Positions 26,791-36,350 of a DNA stretch of 64,000 bases are shown piece after piece. The stretch is from Actinobacteria bacterium IMCC19121 (lineage in GTDB: Bacteria; Actinomycetota; Actinomycetes; Nanopelagicales; Nanopelagicaceae). The stretch covers positions 124,001 to 188,000 of the forward strand of contig CP015605.1 of assembly GCA_002284895.1 (NCBI GenBank), in the 5' to 3' direction. A program made the position numbers and the translations under genes. The notes under the pieces are model-generated. The model saw nothing but the letters and a program-made list of their open reading frames with translations, had not been told where the DNA came from and made no database searches. How positions within the stretch are numbered: position 1 is the first letter of the stretch; every line of letters starts with the position of its first letter.

Positions 26791-27420
26791 TTACTTAGTT
26801 TCTCCCTTTGCAATTTTCAAACCAAGAAGTGTTGGTCCACCGGCTTGAACGCCTTCATTTGCTCTTCCATCATTTAATCCTGCAAGAACTTCTGACGCTT
26901 GCTTCCATGTAACCAAAGTGTTTGGTCCGCGAGTTGGAGGCTTTGGATTTCCTGCACGCATTGAATCAACTAAATCTTTTGCAGATTGAACAGTCTGGTT
27001 GTCATAGAACTCCCAGTTGGCCATAACAACTGGTGCATAATCACATGCAGCGTTGCACTCAATATGCTCAAGTGAAACTTTGCCATCTGCTGTAACACCA
27101 TCGTTTTCAATTCCAAGGTGATCTTTCAACCCTTCCATGATTGCGTCCCCACCCATAATTGCGCACAAAGTATTTGTGCACACACCCACGTGGTATTCGC
27201 CCACAGGCGTTGGCTTGTATTGGGTATAAAACGTAGACACAGCAGTGACTTCAGCGGCTGCAAGTTCTAACTGCTGGGCAATGATTTCAATGCCTTCATT
27301 TGTCACATAACCCGCACGTGATTGCACAAAGTGGAGCAAGGGCATGATTGCAGAGCGAGGACGTGGATAACGCTTAATAATCGTTTCCATGATTGCTAGA
27401 TCTTCTTGTGAGAATGCCAT
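26791..27420 (-). CDS. nuoE: NADH-quinone oxidoreductase subunit E
   Basis: The 209-aa thioredoxin-fold subunit binds a 2Fe-2S cluster through Cys residues in GVCTNTLCAIMG and HIECNAACDYAP. The N-terminal helical part (IIKRYPRPRSAIMPLLHFVQ) is typical. Its C-terminal extension past the second Cys pair is as in other actinobacterial NuoE. The ATG shares a base with the nuoD stop (TAATG). Confidence 0.96.
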   Translation of the reverse strand: MAFSQEDLAIMETIIKRYPRPRSAIMPLLHFVQSRAGYVTNEGIEIIAQQLELAAAEVTAVSTFYTQYKPTPVGEYHVGVCTNTLCAIMGGDAIMEGLKDHLGIENDGVTADGKVSLEHIECNAACDYAPVVMANWEFYDNQTVQSAKDLVDSMRAGNPKPPTRGPNTLVTWKQASEVLAGLNDGRANEGVQAGGPTLLGLKIAKGETK

Positions 27421-28757
27421 TAGCGGTCAACGCCTCCCATAACTGGATCGATAGAGGCAACAGCGCCAATGATGTCGGCAACCATGCCACCTTCACTCAT
27501 CGCAGAAGTTGCTTGCAAGTTATTAAATGATGGTTCGCGAAAGTGCATGCGATAAGGCTTAGTTCCACCGTCAGAGACAACCTGGGCACCAAGTTCACCG
27601 CGTGGAGATTCAATTGCCACATAGACCTGACCTGCAGGAACATGGAAACCTTCTGTGACTAGCTTGAAGTGGTGAATCAATGACTCCATTGATGTTCCCA
27701 TGATTTCGCGGATGTGGTTAAGAGAGTTACCGAGTCCATCCCCGCCCATTGCCAGCTGTGCTGGCCAAGCAATCTTCTTGTCTGCAACCATGACAGGTGC
27801 ACCTTCTAGTTTTTCCAACTTATCAAGTGCTTGTTCAACAATACGAAGGGATTGCTCAAGTTCATTCATGCGAATTAAGAAACGTCCATAAACATCGCAT
27901 GTGTCTGCTGTAATCACATCAAAGTTGTAATCCTCATAACCACAATATGGTTGCATCTTGCGTAAATCCCAAGGCAATCCAGTTGAACGAAGTACTGGGC
28001 CTGTGATGCCAAGAGTGGTGCAACCAGCAAGATCTAGGTAACCAATACCTTGTGTGCGCTTCATCCAAATTGAATTTCCAACGAGCAATGTTGTGTTGTC
28101 TTTAAAGTTCTTGCGCATCAGCTTTACTGCATCGCGAATCTTTGGAATCGCACCTGCAGGGAGATCTTGTTGAACTCCACCTGGGCGCACATAAGCCATA
28201 TTCATGCGAAGACCTGAAATCATTTCAAAGATATCTAGAACAGTTTCGCGCTCACGGAAGGCAAAGAACATAGGTGAAATAGCACCTAATTCAAGGGCTC
28301 CTGTGCCGAGGGCAACCATGTGTGAAGAGATTCGATTGAGCTCCATCATCATCACTCGAATAACGCTGGCGCGCTCTGGAACATCCTGTGTAATTCCCAA
28401 AAGCTTTTCAACAGCTAAGCAATATGCAGTTTCATTAAACAGCGGAGCCAAATAATCCATACGAGTGACGAAAGTCGTGCCCTGAGTCCAGCTGCGGTAC
28501 TCCATGTTCTTTTCAATACCTGTGTGTAGGTAGCCAATTCCAGCACGAGCTTCAGTAACTGTTTCGCCCTCTAGCTCTAGAACTAAACGCAGCACACCGT
28601 GAGTAGATGGGTGCTGTGGACCCATGTTCACAACAACGCGCTCTTCTTTAGTTGAACCAATCTCTTGAACGAGTGAATCCCAATCCCCACCGGTTACTGA
28701 ATAAACAGTTCCTTCAGTTGTATCTCTAGACGGTGCATATGGATCAAAAGTTGTCAC
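27420..28757 (-). CDS. nuoD: NADH-quinone oxidoreductase subunit D
   Basis: The 445-aa hydrogenase-like subunit lines the quinone pocket. It has [21 protein letters not shown] in two adjoining blocks (His pair of the quinone site), [19 protein letters not shown] and the C-terminal DPVMGGVDR. The start codon is GTG, overlapping the nuoC stop as GTGA, with GAAGGAG 7 nt upstream. Confidence 0.97.
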   Translation of the reverse strand: MTTFDPYAPSRDTTEGTVYSVTGGDWDSLVQEIGSTKEERVVVNMGPQHPSTHGVLRLVLELEGETVTEARAGIGYLHTGIEKNMEYRSWTQGTTFVTRMDYLAPLFNETAYCLAVEKLLGITQDVPERASVIRVMMMELNRISSHMVALGTGALELGAISPMFFAFRERETVLDIFEMISGLRMNMAYVRPGGVQQDLPAGAIPKIRDAVKLMRKNFKDNTTLLVGNSIWMKRTQGIGYLDLAGCTTLGITGPVLRSTGLPWDLRKMQPYCGYEDYNFDVITADTCDVYGRFLIRMNELEQSLRIVEQALDKLEKLEGAPVMVADKKIAWPAQLAMGGDGLGNSLNHIREIMGTSMESLIHHFKLVTEGFHVPAGQVYVAIESPRGELGAQVVSDGGTKPYRMHFREPSFNNLQATSAMSEGGMVADIIGAVASIDPVMGGVDR

Positions 28758-29383
28758 TTGTAACTCCTTCTCTCATTAGGAGGAGGAGTTGTTGCACCCT
28801 TGTACTCAACTGGAATTCCACCGAGTGCATAATCTTTGCGTTGTGGGTGTCCTTGCCAATCATCTGGCATCAAAATGCGAGTAAGACCTGGGTGGCCATC
28901 AAAAATAATTCCAAACATGTCAAAAGTCTCGCGCTCATGCCAGTTATTTCCTGCCCACACTTCAACAACTGATGGAATGTGAGCATCTGCATCAGGCACT
29001 GATACTTCAAGGCGAATACGTCGGTTATTTGTCAATGAAAGCAATGGATAAACGGCGTGTAGTTCACGTCCTGCATCTGCTGGATAGTTAACTCCAGAGA
29101 CTCCCATGCACATTTCAAACTTTAATGAATCACGCAAAATCTTAGAAACTTCTACTAGCTTTTCACGCTTCACATGCAAAGTTAATTCACCGCGATCAAC
29201 AACCACGCGTTCAATTGCATCTGAAAACATTGGATATGCGCGCTCTAAATCATCGGCAACTTCATCAAAATAACGGCCATAAGGACGCTCGGATGAGCCT
29301 GTGGAAGCAGCTGTGCGGGCCAGCCCGCCATATCCTGATGTGTCGCCGGTGCCCTGAGCACCAAACATTCCTTGTTCACTCAT
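28754..29383 (-). CDS. nuoC: NADH-quinone oxidoreductase subunit C
   Basis: The 209-aa peripheral-arm subunit is recognised by [27 protein letters not shown] and the closing [13 protein letters not shown], split here for length. The N-terminal 40 residues are a Gly/Ser/Ala-rich stretch of low complexity, as in other actinobacteria. It is a separate gene, not fused to nuoD. It abuts nuoB and overlaps nuoD by 4 nt. Confidence 0.96.
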   Translation of the reverse strand: MSEQGMFGAQGTGDTSGYGGLARTAASTGSSERPYGRYFDEVADDLERAYPMFSDAIERVVVDRGELTLHVKREKLVEVSKILRDSLKFEMCMGVSGVNYPADAGRELHAVYPLLSLTNNRRIRLEVSVPDADAHIPSVVEVWAGNNWHERETFDMFGIIFDGHPGLTRILMPDDWQGHPQRKDYALGGIPVEYKGATTPPPNERRSYK

Positions 29384-29941
29384 TTAAGCCAACAGGCCCT
29401 TCATCTCAATAGTTGGCTTTGCATTCATTGCAGCAAGTTCAACTTCCTTGATGATTTGTGCGCGATTTGAGCCTAATTTTTCATCATAAATCTTTGAATG
29501 TAGTTTCAAGATTGCATCGAGCAACATCTCAGGACGTGGTGGGCAACCTGGAAGATAGATATCAACTGGAACTACGTGATCAACACCTTGCACGATTGCA
29601 TAATTGTTAAACATTCCACCTGAAGATGCACAAGCACCCATTGCAATTACCCACTTTGGCGCTGCCATTTGATCATAAATCTGGCGAAGCACTGGGGCCA
29701 TCTTGTTTGAAACACGTCCAGCAACAATCATTAAATCTGCTTGACGTGGGGATGCACGGAAAACTTCCATACCAAAACGTGAAATATCGTATTTAGCTGC
29801 TGAACCCACTGCCATCATTTCAATCGCACAGCAAGCAAGACCAAATGTTGCTGGCCACAATGAGTTCTTGCGCATGTAGCCGGCTAGCTTTTCAACAGTG
29901 GTTAGAACAAAACCGCTTGGGATTTTCTCTTCAAGACCCAT
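29384..29941 (-). CDS. nuoB: NADH-quinone oxidoreductase subunit B (cluster N2)
   Basis: The 185-aa subunit carries the terminal 4Fe-4S cluster N2. Its ligands are the tandem Cys in [11 protein letters not shown] (about residues 37-38), a Cys in [12 protein letters not shown] and another in LPGCPPRPE. It begins 3 nt after nuoA and abuts nuoC. Confidence 0.97.
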   Translation of the reverse strand: MGLEEKIPSGFVLTTVEKLAGYMRKNSLWPATFGLACCAIEMMAVGSAAKYDISRFGMEVFRASPRQADLMIVAGRVSNKMAPVLRQIYDQMAAPKWVIAMGACASSGGMFNNYAIVQGVDHVVPVDIYLPGCPPRPEMLLDAILKLHSKIYDEKLGSNRAQIIKEVELAAMNAKPTIEMKGLLA

Positions 29942-29944
29942 TTT

Positions 29945-30337
29945 TTAATCCCATTCCAATCCACCGCGTCGCCACACATATGCATATGCAACAAAGACTG
30001 TTCCAATGAAGATAGCCATTTCGATTAAGCCAAAAAGTCCAAGTGCATCAAATGAGACTGCCCATGGGTAAAGGAAAACAATTTCAATATCAAAGATAAT
30101 GAAAAGCATTGCCGTTAAAAAATACTTAACTGGAAAACGTCCACCTTCAGCAGCTTGCGGTGAAGGTTCAATTCCACACTCATAAGCATCTAACTTCGCA
30201 CGGTTGTAGCGCTTTGGACCTGTCAGAGCGCCTGCAACTATTGAAAAGACCGCAAAACCAAAGCCAATAGCCCCTAGTACCAAAATTGGCACGTATGGAT
30301 TTGATGTAGCTGGCACGGATGAAATCTTAGAGTTCAT
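29945..30337 (-). CDS. nuoA: NADH-quinone oxidoreductase subunit A
   Basis: The 130-aa three-helix membrane subunit has the family's DAYECGIEPSPQA loop, the VKYFLTAMLFIIFDIEIVFL second helix and a third helix ending FVAYAYVWRRGGLEWD. It follows menG after 19 nt, so menG appears to be the first gene of the complex I operon. Confidence 0.97.
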   Translation of the reverse strand: MNSKISSVPATSNPYVPILVLGAIGFGFAVFSIVAGALTGPKRYNRAKLDAYECGIEPSPQAAEGGRFPVKYFLTAMLFIIFDIEIVFLYPWAVSFDALGLFGLIEMAIFIGTVFVAYAYVWRRGGLEWD

Positions 30338-30356
30338 TGGCTTATGCCAGTGACCG

Positions 30357-31055
30357 CTAGCCCTTTATCCCGCTGTGAACTGCAACAACCCCGCCGGTCA
30401 GGTTTTTCCAGCTGACCTGGCTCCACCCCGCCTTTTCCATGGCGCCAGCCAAAGCCTTTTGATCAGGCCAGGCCCGAATGGATTCAGCCAGATAGACATA
30501 GGCATCTGGGTTGGAGGAGGTCTTGCGGGCAATGGCTGGCAGGGCCTTCATTAAATACTCGGTATAGATGGTGCGAAAGGGGCGCCAGGTGGGGTGGCTG
30601 AACTCGACCACGACCATGCGACCGCCTGGTTTGGTGACTCGAAGGGCTTCTGCGAGCGCCTTGGGGTAATCCACTGTGTTTCGAAGGCCATAGGAGATGG
30701 TCACAACATCAAATCGATTGGCTTCAAAGGGCAGATTGAGGGCATCAGCCTTTGAGAAGTTCAGATACGGGCGGCTTTTGCGGCCCACAGCCAGCATTCC
30801 TTCAGAGAAATCTGTGGCAAAGACCGTTGCCCCTGCTTTATGAAGGGGTTCAGAGGATGATCCTGGGCCAGCGGCTAAATCAAGGATCTGCATTCCAGCC
30901 TCTGGGGCAATGATCTTGGTTGCAGCTTTACGCCAAGCCTTTGTGCGTCCCAAACTCAGTAAATCATTGACCAGGTCATAGCGCTTTGCCACGCCATCAA
31001 ACATCGCTGCTACTTCATCTGGATCTTTGCTCAAATTTGCCCGCGACATAGCCAT
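30357..31055 (-). CDS. menG: Demethylmenaquinone methyltransferase
   Basis: The 232-aa SAM-dependent methyltransferase has [20 protein letters not shown] and the SAM site [11 protein letters not shown], with [12 protein letters not shown] and EFSHPTW as UbiE/MenG signatures. It adds the last methyl group of menaquinone. I choose the ATG at 31055 because AAGGGAG lies 4 nt before it; an ATG at 31082 would add nine residues without support. It heads the nuo operon and is divergent from bioY across a 55-nt gap. Oddly for this window, the gene looks more GC-rich than its neighbours by eye. Confidence 0.93.
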   Translation of the reverse strand: MAMSRANLSKDPDEVAAMFDGVAKRYDLVNDLLSLGRTKAWRKAATKIIAPEAGMQILDLAAGPGSSSEPLHKAGATVFATDFSEGMLAVGRKSRPYLNFSKADALNLPFEANRFDVVTISYGLRNTVDYPKALAEALRVTKPGGRMVVVEFSHPTWRPFRTIYTEYLMKALPAIARKTSSNPDAYVYLAESIRAWPDQKALAGAMEKAGWSQVSWKNLTGGVVAVHSGIKG

Positions 31056-31110
31056 ATTCTCCCTTGAAGTAGGCTCATCCACAACTCAGCCCACACGAGA
31101 GGACTCGAAT

Positions 31111-31695
31111 ATGTCATATCCAGCCACATCCCTTCGAACAATCGTGCTGCCTAGAGCAAGTGCGCTGAGTAATGCGGTGTTAATTGTTGGGGGCGTGTTT
31201 TTCTTAGCTGCCCTCGCCCAAATAACAATTCCAATTCCGGGTTCACCTGTTCCAGTTACTGGGCAAACTCTTGGTGTTCTCTTAGTTGGAACCACCTATG
31301 GCGCATCACTTGGCTTTACAACCTTTGCCATATACCTCTTAGCTGGAATTGCTGGAGCTCCAGTATTTGCTGGGCAAAGTTATGGAATTGAAAAAGTTGT
31401 TGGGGCAACTGGTGGCTATTTAGTAGGAATGCTTGTTTCAACATTTCTTTTAGGTTTACTTGCACAAAAGTGTTTAGATCAAAAGTTTGTAACGGCTCTG
31501 CCTTCAATGCTACTTGGAACACTGACAACATTTACTTTTGGTTTGCTCTGGTTGCATCAGTTCACTGGCCAAAGTTGGAGTTGGACAATAAATGCAGGGC
31601 TAACACCATTTATTTTTGGTGAAGTTCTAAAGATTGCAATTGCCGGAACCTCACTTCCAATTATTTGGCGGATAGTAAATCGAAAGCACAATTAA
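31111..31695 (+). CDS. bioY: Biotin transporter substrate-binding subunit BioY
   Basis: The 194-aa membrane protein has about six hydrophobic helices and the BioY motif sequence around PIPGSPVPVTGQTLGVLLVG, GIAGAPVFAG and GATGGYLVGM. It binds and imports biotin as the S component of an ECF transporter, or alone in some bacteria. No ATPase or transmembrane partner (BioM/BioN) is adjacent. I start it at the ATG at 31111, which has GAGAGGA 7 nt upstream. It ends 14 nt before the isochorismate synthase gene. Confidence 0.93.
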   Translation: MSYPATSLRTIVLPRASALSNAVLIVGGVFFLAALAQITIPIPGSPVPVTGQTLGVLLVGTTYGASLGFTTFAIYLLAGIAGAPVFAGQSYGIEKVVGATGGYLVGMLVSTFLLGLLAQKCLDQKFVTALPSMLLGTLTTFTFGLLWLHQFTGQSWSWTINAGLTPFIFGEVLKIAIAGTSLPIIWRIVNRKHN

Positions 31696-31709
31696 GTAGA
31701 ACTTCACTT

Positions 31710-32930
31710 ATGACTTCCCTCATTCCTGTTACAACCACCCGCCTTGGCGAACACCTGCCCTTATTGGATTTGCTTCCTGATTCAGCACCAACTGCGTGGG
31801 TGCGAGGTGGTGAAGGTTTAGTTGGTTGGGGTGTCCATGCAACAACAACTGTTAGCGGGCCACATAGATTTGCTGATGCCAGACACTGGTGGCAGAAGCA
31901 GTTAGAAACTTTTGCAGTTACTAATACTGTTCACGGAAACGGCACCGGACCAGTTCTGTTCTCTTCATTTTCTTTCTCACCCGATGATGTATCAGTCCTA
32001 GTTATTCCTAAAGTAATAGTGGGTAAAAAGGGCGATAAATCATGGATTACCTGGGTTGGCTCTGACCCACAACCAATTCTTAATTCAGAAAGAGCAGATT
32101 TGCCTAAGACTTCTGTTACCTGGCAAGTGAGTGAAAGTAGCGATCAAGCCTGGAAATCAGGTGTGAAAACCGCAGTTGATCGTATTCACGATAATGGTTT
32201 GGACAAAGTTGTATTAGCTCGCGATGTTGTTGGAACTTCAGAGAATGCAATCGATGCACGCTCTATTTTAAAGACCTTGGCTGCTGAATACCCTTCCACT
32301 TGGAATTTCTCTGTTGCAGGATTAGTAGGAGCAACGCCTGAACTTCTTTTGCGTTTAACAAAGAGCATGGTCACATCCCGAGTCTTGGCCGGAACCATTA
32401 GCAAGACCGGTGATGATGAGCGAGATTTAGCATTAGCTGCATCACTTGCGCGTTCATCAAAGGATTTAGAAGAACATGAATATGCAGTTCGCTCGGTTGC
32501 AGATGCCATTGAGCCTTTCTGCACATCCATCAACGTTCCTGAATCTCCTTTTGTTTTGCACTTAGCAAACGTCATGCACCTTGCAACAGATGTGACTGGG
32601 GCTCTTGCTGAAACTTTGGCTCATGTTGATGCATTCACAATCTTGGAACAACTTCATCCATCGGCAGCGGTGTGTGGAACTCCTAGAGATAAAGCTGCTG
32701 CCCTTATTAATGAAATTGAAGCAATCTCTCGTGGTCGCTATGCAGGCCCTGTTGGTTGGATAGATGCTGCAGGAGATGGTGAATTAGGTATTGCTCTTCG
32801 TTGTGGTCAGATTAAAGGTGATTCAATTCGAATCTTTGCTGGATGCGGAATTGTTGCTGGATCAGATCCGGTAAGAGAGTTAGCTGAAAGTGAAGCAAAG
32901 TTCATACCCATGCGAAGTGCGTTACTTTAA
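31710..32930 (+). CDS. menF: Isochorismate synthase
   Basis: The 406-aa chorismate-binding enzyme has LDKVVLARDVVG, SPFVLHLANVMHLATDVTG, LHPSAAVCGTPRDKA and GRYAGPVGWIDAAGDGELGIALRCG, in that order. These are the anthranilate/isochorismate synthase signature blocks. It converts chorismate to isochorismate, the first menaquinone step; the adjacent convergent menD argues for this over siderophore synthesis. The ATG at 31710 is chosen because longer in-frame reading would run back into bioY. Its stop overlaps the menD stop region by 4 nt. Confidence 0.92.
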   Translation: MTSLIPVTTTRLGEHLPLLDLLPDSAPTAWVRGGEGLVGWGVHATTTVSGPHRFADARHWWQKQLETFAVTNTVHGNGTGPVLFSSFSFSPDDVSVLVIPKVIVGKKGDKSWITWVGSDPQPILNSERADLPKTSVTWQVSESSDQAWKSGVKTAVDRIHDNGLDKVVLARDVVGTSENAIDARSILKTLAAEYPSTWNFSVAGLVGATPELLLRLTKSMVTSRVLAGTISKTGDDERDLALAASLARSSKDLEEHEYAVRSVADAIEPFCTSINVPESPFVLHLANVMHLATDVTGALAETLAHVDAFTILEQLHPSAAVCGTPRDKAAALINEIEAISRGRYAGPVGWIDAAGDGELGIALRCGQIKGDSIRIFAGCGIVAGSDPVRELAESEAKFIPMRSALL

Positions 32931-34501
32931 ATAGAGTTCATCGATTCATAAATAGCTTTGAGTGAATCTGCATTCTCATCTCGGGATGGAACATTTGCCA
33001 CAACAATTGAAATACCTTTAATTGGTGCCTTCAATACTTTCTTTAGTTCATCAATGGATGAAATTGTTGAAGAGTTAATCCCCATGGCGCTGGCTATTGA
33101 TGCTGGGTCCAAGCCGTGTGGTGTGCCAAAGACGCTCTCAAAGCCATCCACACCGCGCTGTGGCAGAGTAGAAAAAATGCCACCCCCATCATTGTTAATC
33201 ACAATGAAGCAACAATTAATATCTTCACGATGAATCAAGCCAGTTAAATCATGCAAGAACGATAAGTCGCCAAGTACTGCAAATGTTTGCTTGCTTGCAG
33301 ATGCAATTCCCAATGCAGTTGAGATATTGCCATCTATGCCTGCTAGTCCACGGTTTGCATAAGTTGTTACACCTGAACGAGGTGCACCGAATCCCTCTAA
33401 ATCTCTAATGGGTCTAGAAGATGAAACAAAGAGAGTGGAACCCTCAGGCAGATTGGAAGCTATCTCTCTAGCAATCACAGCTTCGCTAAAACCAGTGAGC
33501 GCGTTAATACTCTTGGCAGCGCGATCTGCATATTTCTCCCACTGCTCACTCCACTCAGGCGATGCTGTTTTTGTGTTGAGCTCTGGAATCTGCATAAAGC
33601 GCTTATCTGCATGTCTGTCACTATCTACAGTGGCCATGCGTGGATCGATAACTATCTGAGTGGGTGCAAGTTTTAAGAAGGTATTAATTGAGCGAGATAA
33701 AGTTGTGCGACCTATGACAATTACGGTTTGTGGAATCAACGCTGCGCGAATTTGGGCTGATGTCAAAAAGATAGAGGCGTGAGCCACTGCATCTGGAAAT
33801 GAAAGCGGATCCTCAGCGATAGTTGGCCAATCTAGTTCTTTAGCAAATTTTCTAACGCTCTCAACGCTTAATCCGCCTCGATCATGACCAATTACTAGAA
33901 CACCTCTGTTGGCATCACTCTTGAGTGTTGTTGGCTTAGTTCTAGTTTCAAACGCTTTGGCTGAGACATTAATTTCATCCAACCACTGATCAGAATCATC
34001 GGGCAACATTGGCTCATCGAATTGAACATTCAAATGCACTGGACCATTTCGCAAACTATCAAAAGGCAGATCCATCGGAAATACTGGTCCGTCGATATCT
34101 GCAAAGTAGCGGACTGCTTTTCCATAAATTCTTGCTTGTTCGGTCGTTTGATTTGCGCCAGTTTTGCGCAAGATGGCGGGGCGATCAGCAGTTAAAACTA
34201 ATAGTGGAGCATTGGTGTGGCTGGCCTCTAGTACTGCTGGGTGGTAATTAGCAACTGCCGTTCCACTTGTGCAAACAATGGAAACCGGGCGACCTGTTGC
34301 TTTAATGATTCCTAATGCAAAGAAAGCTGCTGTGCGTTCATCAATTCTCACATGTAACTTAATTAATCCACGCTTTGATGCAGCAAAGAATGCAAGTGAG
34401 AGTGGGGCATTTCGAGAACCTGGAGAAACAACTACATCAGTGATTCCCGCTTCAATAATCTGGCGAACCATCACGCGCGCAAGGCTGGTTGAGTTGTTCA
34501 T
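32927..34501 (-). CDS. menD: SEPHCHC synthase
   Basis: The 524-aa thiamine-diphosphate enzyme joins isochorismate and 2-oxoglutarate. N-terminal VVSPGSRNAPLSLAF, DERTAAFFALG and CTSGTAVANYHPAVLEA are the MenD blocks; the C-terminal ThDP/Mg segment is NRGLAGIDGNISTALGIA with NDGGGIF. I start it at the ATG at 34501, which overlaps the menC stop as ATGA. An in-frame start 42 nt further upstream has no support. Confidence 0.95.
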   Translation of the reverse strand: MNNSTSLARVMVRQIIEAGITDVVVSPGSRNAPLSLAFFAASKRGLIKLHVRIDERTAAFFALGIIKATGRPVSIVCTSGTAVANYHPAVLEASHTNAPLLVLTADRPAILRKTGANQTTEQARIYGKAVRYFADIDGPVFPMDLPFDSLRNGPVHLNVQFDEPMLPDDSDQWLDEINVSAKAFETRTKPTTLKSDANRGVLVIGHDRGGLSVESVRKFAKELDWPTIAEDPLSFPDAVAHASIFLTSAQIRAALIPQTVIVIGRTTLSRSINTFLKLAPTQIVIDPRMATVDSDRHADKRFMQIPELNTKTASPEWSEQWEKYADRAAKSINALTGFSEAVIAREIASNLPEGSTLFVSSSRPIRDLEGFGAPRSGVTTYANRGLAGIDGNISTALGIASASKQTFAVLGDLSFLHDLTGLIHREDINCCFIVINNDGGGIFSTLPQRGVDGFESVFGTPHGLDPASIASAMGINSSTISSIDELKKVLKAPIKGISIVVANVPSRDENADSLKAIYESMNSI

Positions 34502-35427
34502 CCCAGTAGCGCCGCTGTTCTCATGATTCGATTCTTCCACCAATCAAAGCGCTCGGCCGACACTTCCAACCCATCAAAGTTGGGCTCAAAGCGCTGGATC
34601 TGCATTTTTCCATCAACAATTGGAATCTCTGCAACGTTCTTTGCAAGCAGTGAGCCTGTGCCAAGGCCGCAGTCATAACTCATCTCTTCAAAGGAGGCGG
34701 CCAAAGTTAGTCCGTAATTGATACCCACCGCACTTTCAAGGGCGCTTGAAACAACGACTGGTAATTTGTGGTGAGCTGCTAAGGCATGTGCATTTCTTAT
34801 TCCACCGAGTGGTTGAACTTTTAGCATCAAGATATCTATTGCACCATCTAGATCTAATTCGAATGGGTTTTCACTCTTGCGAAGTACTTCATCGCCAACA
34901 ATCTTCACATCTACTCGTGATTTCAATTCACGCAGTTCTGCCACTGTGGCACATGGCTGTTCTACGTATTCAATTTCTCCGCAGCTCTCTAGAAACTTTG
35001 CTGCCTGATCCACGCTCCATAAACCATTCACATCAATGCGAATCTTGGACTGCGGGCTTAACTTTCTTACTGTTTCAATTCTTCCTAGATCTTCTTTCTC
35101 GTTTACTCCAACTTTAATCTTTACTGTTGTGCAACCAGGAAATCCTGCAAGAACATCTGCAATCTCACTGTGGCTATTTAGCGCAGGCATCGTTGCATTT
35201 ACGCCTACTGAACTTCGATAGAGCGTTGGTGGTGCTTGTGTTGCAGCCTCTATTGCACAGGCCAACCAGTGTGAAGATTCTTCATCTGAGTATTCAAGAA
35301 AAGGTGAAAACTCTGCCCAACCTTGTGGGCCTTCAAAGAAAGCAACTTCACGGTGATTGATTCCACGAAAATTGGTCTTCATGGGAAGGCTAATGACTCT
35401 TAAAGAGTCGAGAATCAAATCAAGCAT
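34498..35427 (-). CDS. menC: o-Succinylbenzoate synthase
   Basis: The 309-aa enolase-superfamily dehydratase has the catalytic Lys pair in VKIKVGV, metal ligands in IRIDVNGLW, IEYVEQPC and IVGDEVLR, and an MLKVQPLGG strand with the second catalytic Lys. It dehydrates SHCHC in menaquinone synthesis. It lies 3 nt after menB and overlaps menD. It is easily separated from the mandelate-racemase-type paralogue at 7664-8800 by context and by its K-x-K. Confidence 0.93.
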   Translation of the reverse strand: MLDLILDSLRVISLPMKTNFRGINHREVAFFEGPQGWAEFSPFLEYSDEESSHWLACAIEAATQAPPTLYRSSVGVNATMPALNSHSEIADVLAGFPGCTTVKIKVGVNEKEDLGRIETVRKLSPQSKIRIDVNGLWSVDQAAKFLESCGEIEYVEQPCATVAELRELKSRVDVKIVGDEVLRKSENPFELDLDGAIDILMLKVQPLGGIRNAHALAAHHKLPVVVSSALESAVGINYGLTLAASFEEMSYDCGLGTGSLLAKNVAEIPIVDGKMQIQRFEPNFDGLEVSAERFDWWKNRIMRTAALLG

Positions 35428-35430
35428 CGC

Positions 35431-36309
35431 TTAGGGGCGCTTTGGAAATTTCCCGAAATCAGGATCTCGTTTTTCCATATATGCATCGCGTCCTTCTTGA
35501 CCTTCTTCAGTCATATAGAACAACAAGGTTGCATCCCCTGCTAACTGCTGAACACCGGCTAAACCATCATCTGCGGCATTTAAACTTGCTTTAAGTAAGC
35601 GAAGTGCAAGTGGAGAGTTACGCAGCATCTCGCGACACCAAGAAACAGTTTCTGCTTCTAGCTCTGCGATTGGAACAACAGTATTCACAAGTCCCATATC
35701 GAGAGCTTCTTGGGCGTTGTATTGACGAGTCATGAACCAAATTTCGCGGGCCTTCTTTTGACCAACATGTGCTGCAAGTAGACCTGCACCATATCCGCCA
35801 TCAAATGAACCAACCATTGGACCGGTTTGGCCAAACTTTGCATTATCTGCAGCAATAGTTAAATCACAGACAACATGTAATACATGTCCCCCACCAACTG
35901 CCCAGCCTGCAACCATTGCAACAACTGGTTTTGGTGTGCGACGGATTTGTACTTGTAAATCTAAAACATTAAGACGGCCAATACCCTTTTTAGCTAACTT
36001 GTCATCTCCAAGATAACCGTCGTCACCGCGAACATTTATGTCGCCACCTGAACAAAAGGCTTCAGTACCTTCACCAGTAAAGATAATGACGCCGACTTCT
36101 TCGTTATCTCGCGCTAAATGAAAAGCTTCAATTAATTCAATAATGGTTTGTGGACGAAATGCATTACGAACTTGAGGTCGATTAATGGTGATCTTGGCAA
36201 TGCCATCACCCATTTGATATTTAATATCAACGAACTCTTCACCGCCGGGCGCAGTTATCCAATGAGGTATCTCACGGCTACCAAAATCACGCTTAAAGGG
36301 CTTGCTCAC
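35431..36309 (-). CDS. menB: 1,4-Dihydroxy-2-naphthoyl-CoA synthase
   Basis: The 292-aa crotonase-fold protein closes the naphthoate ring from o-succinylbenzoyl-CoA. It has [14 protein letters not shown], the oxyanion-hole block [31 protein letters not shown], and [14 protein letters not shown], which is characteristic of MenB. The start is GTG at 36309 with GGAGGAA just upstream; the ATG two bases earlier runs into TGA. It heads menB-menC-menD and is divergent from menE over 41 nt. Confidence 0.95.
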   Translation of the reverse strand: MSKPFKRDFGSREIPHWITAPGGEEFVDIKYQMGDGIAKITINRPQVRNAFRPQTIIELIEAFHLARDNEEVGVIIFTGEGTEAFCSGGDINVRGDDGYLGDDKLAKKGIGRLNVLDLQVQIRRTPKPVVAMVAGWAVGGGHVLHVVCDLTIAADNAKFGQTGPMVGSFDGGYGAGLLAAHVGQKKAREIWFMTRQYNAQEALDMGLVNTVVPIAELEAETVSWCREMLRNSPLALRLLKASLNAADDGLAGVQQLAGDATLLFYMTEEGQEGRDAYMEKRDPDFGKFPKRP

Positions 36310-36350
36310 ATTTCCTCCATTGTCTTTACAAGGGATACCCTACGGGTGCA

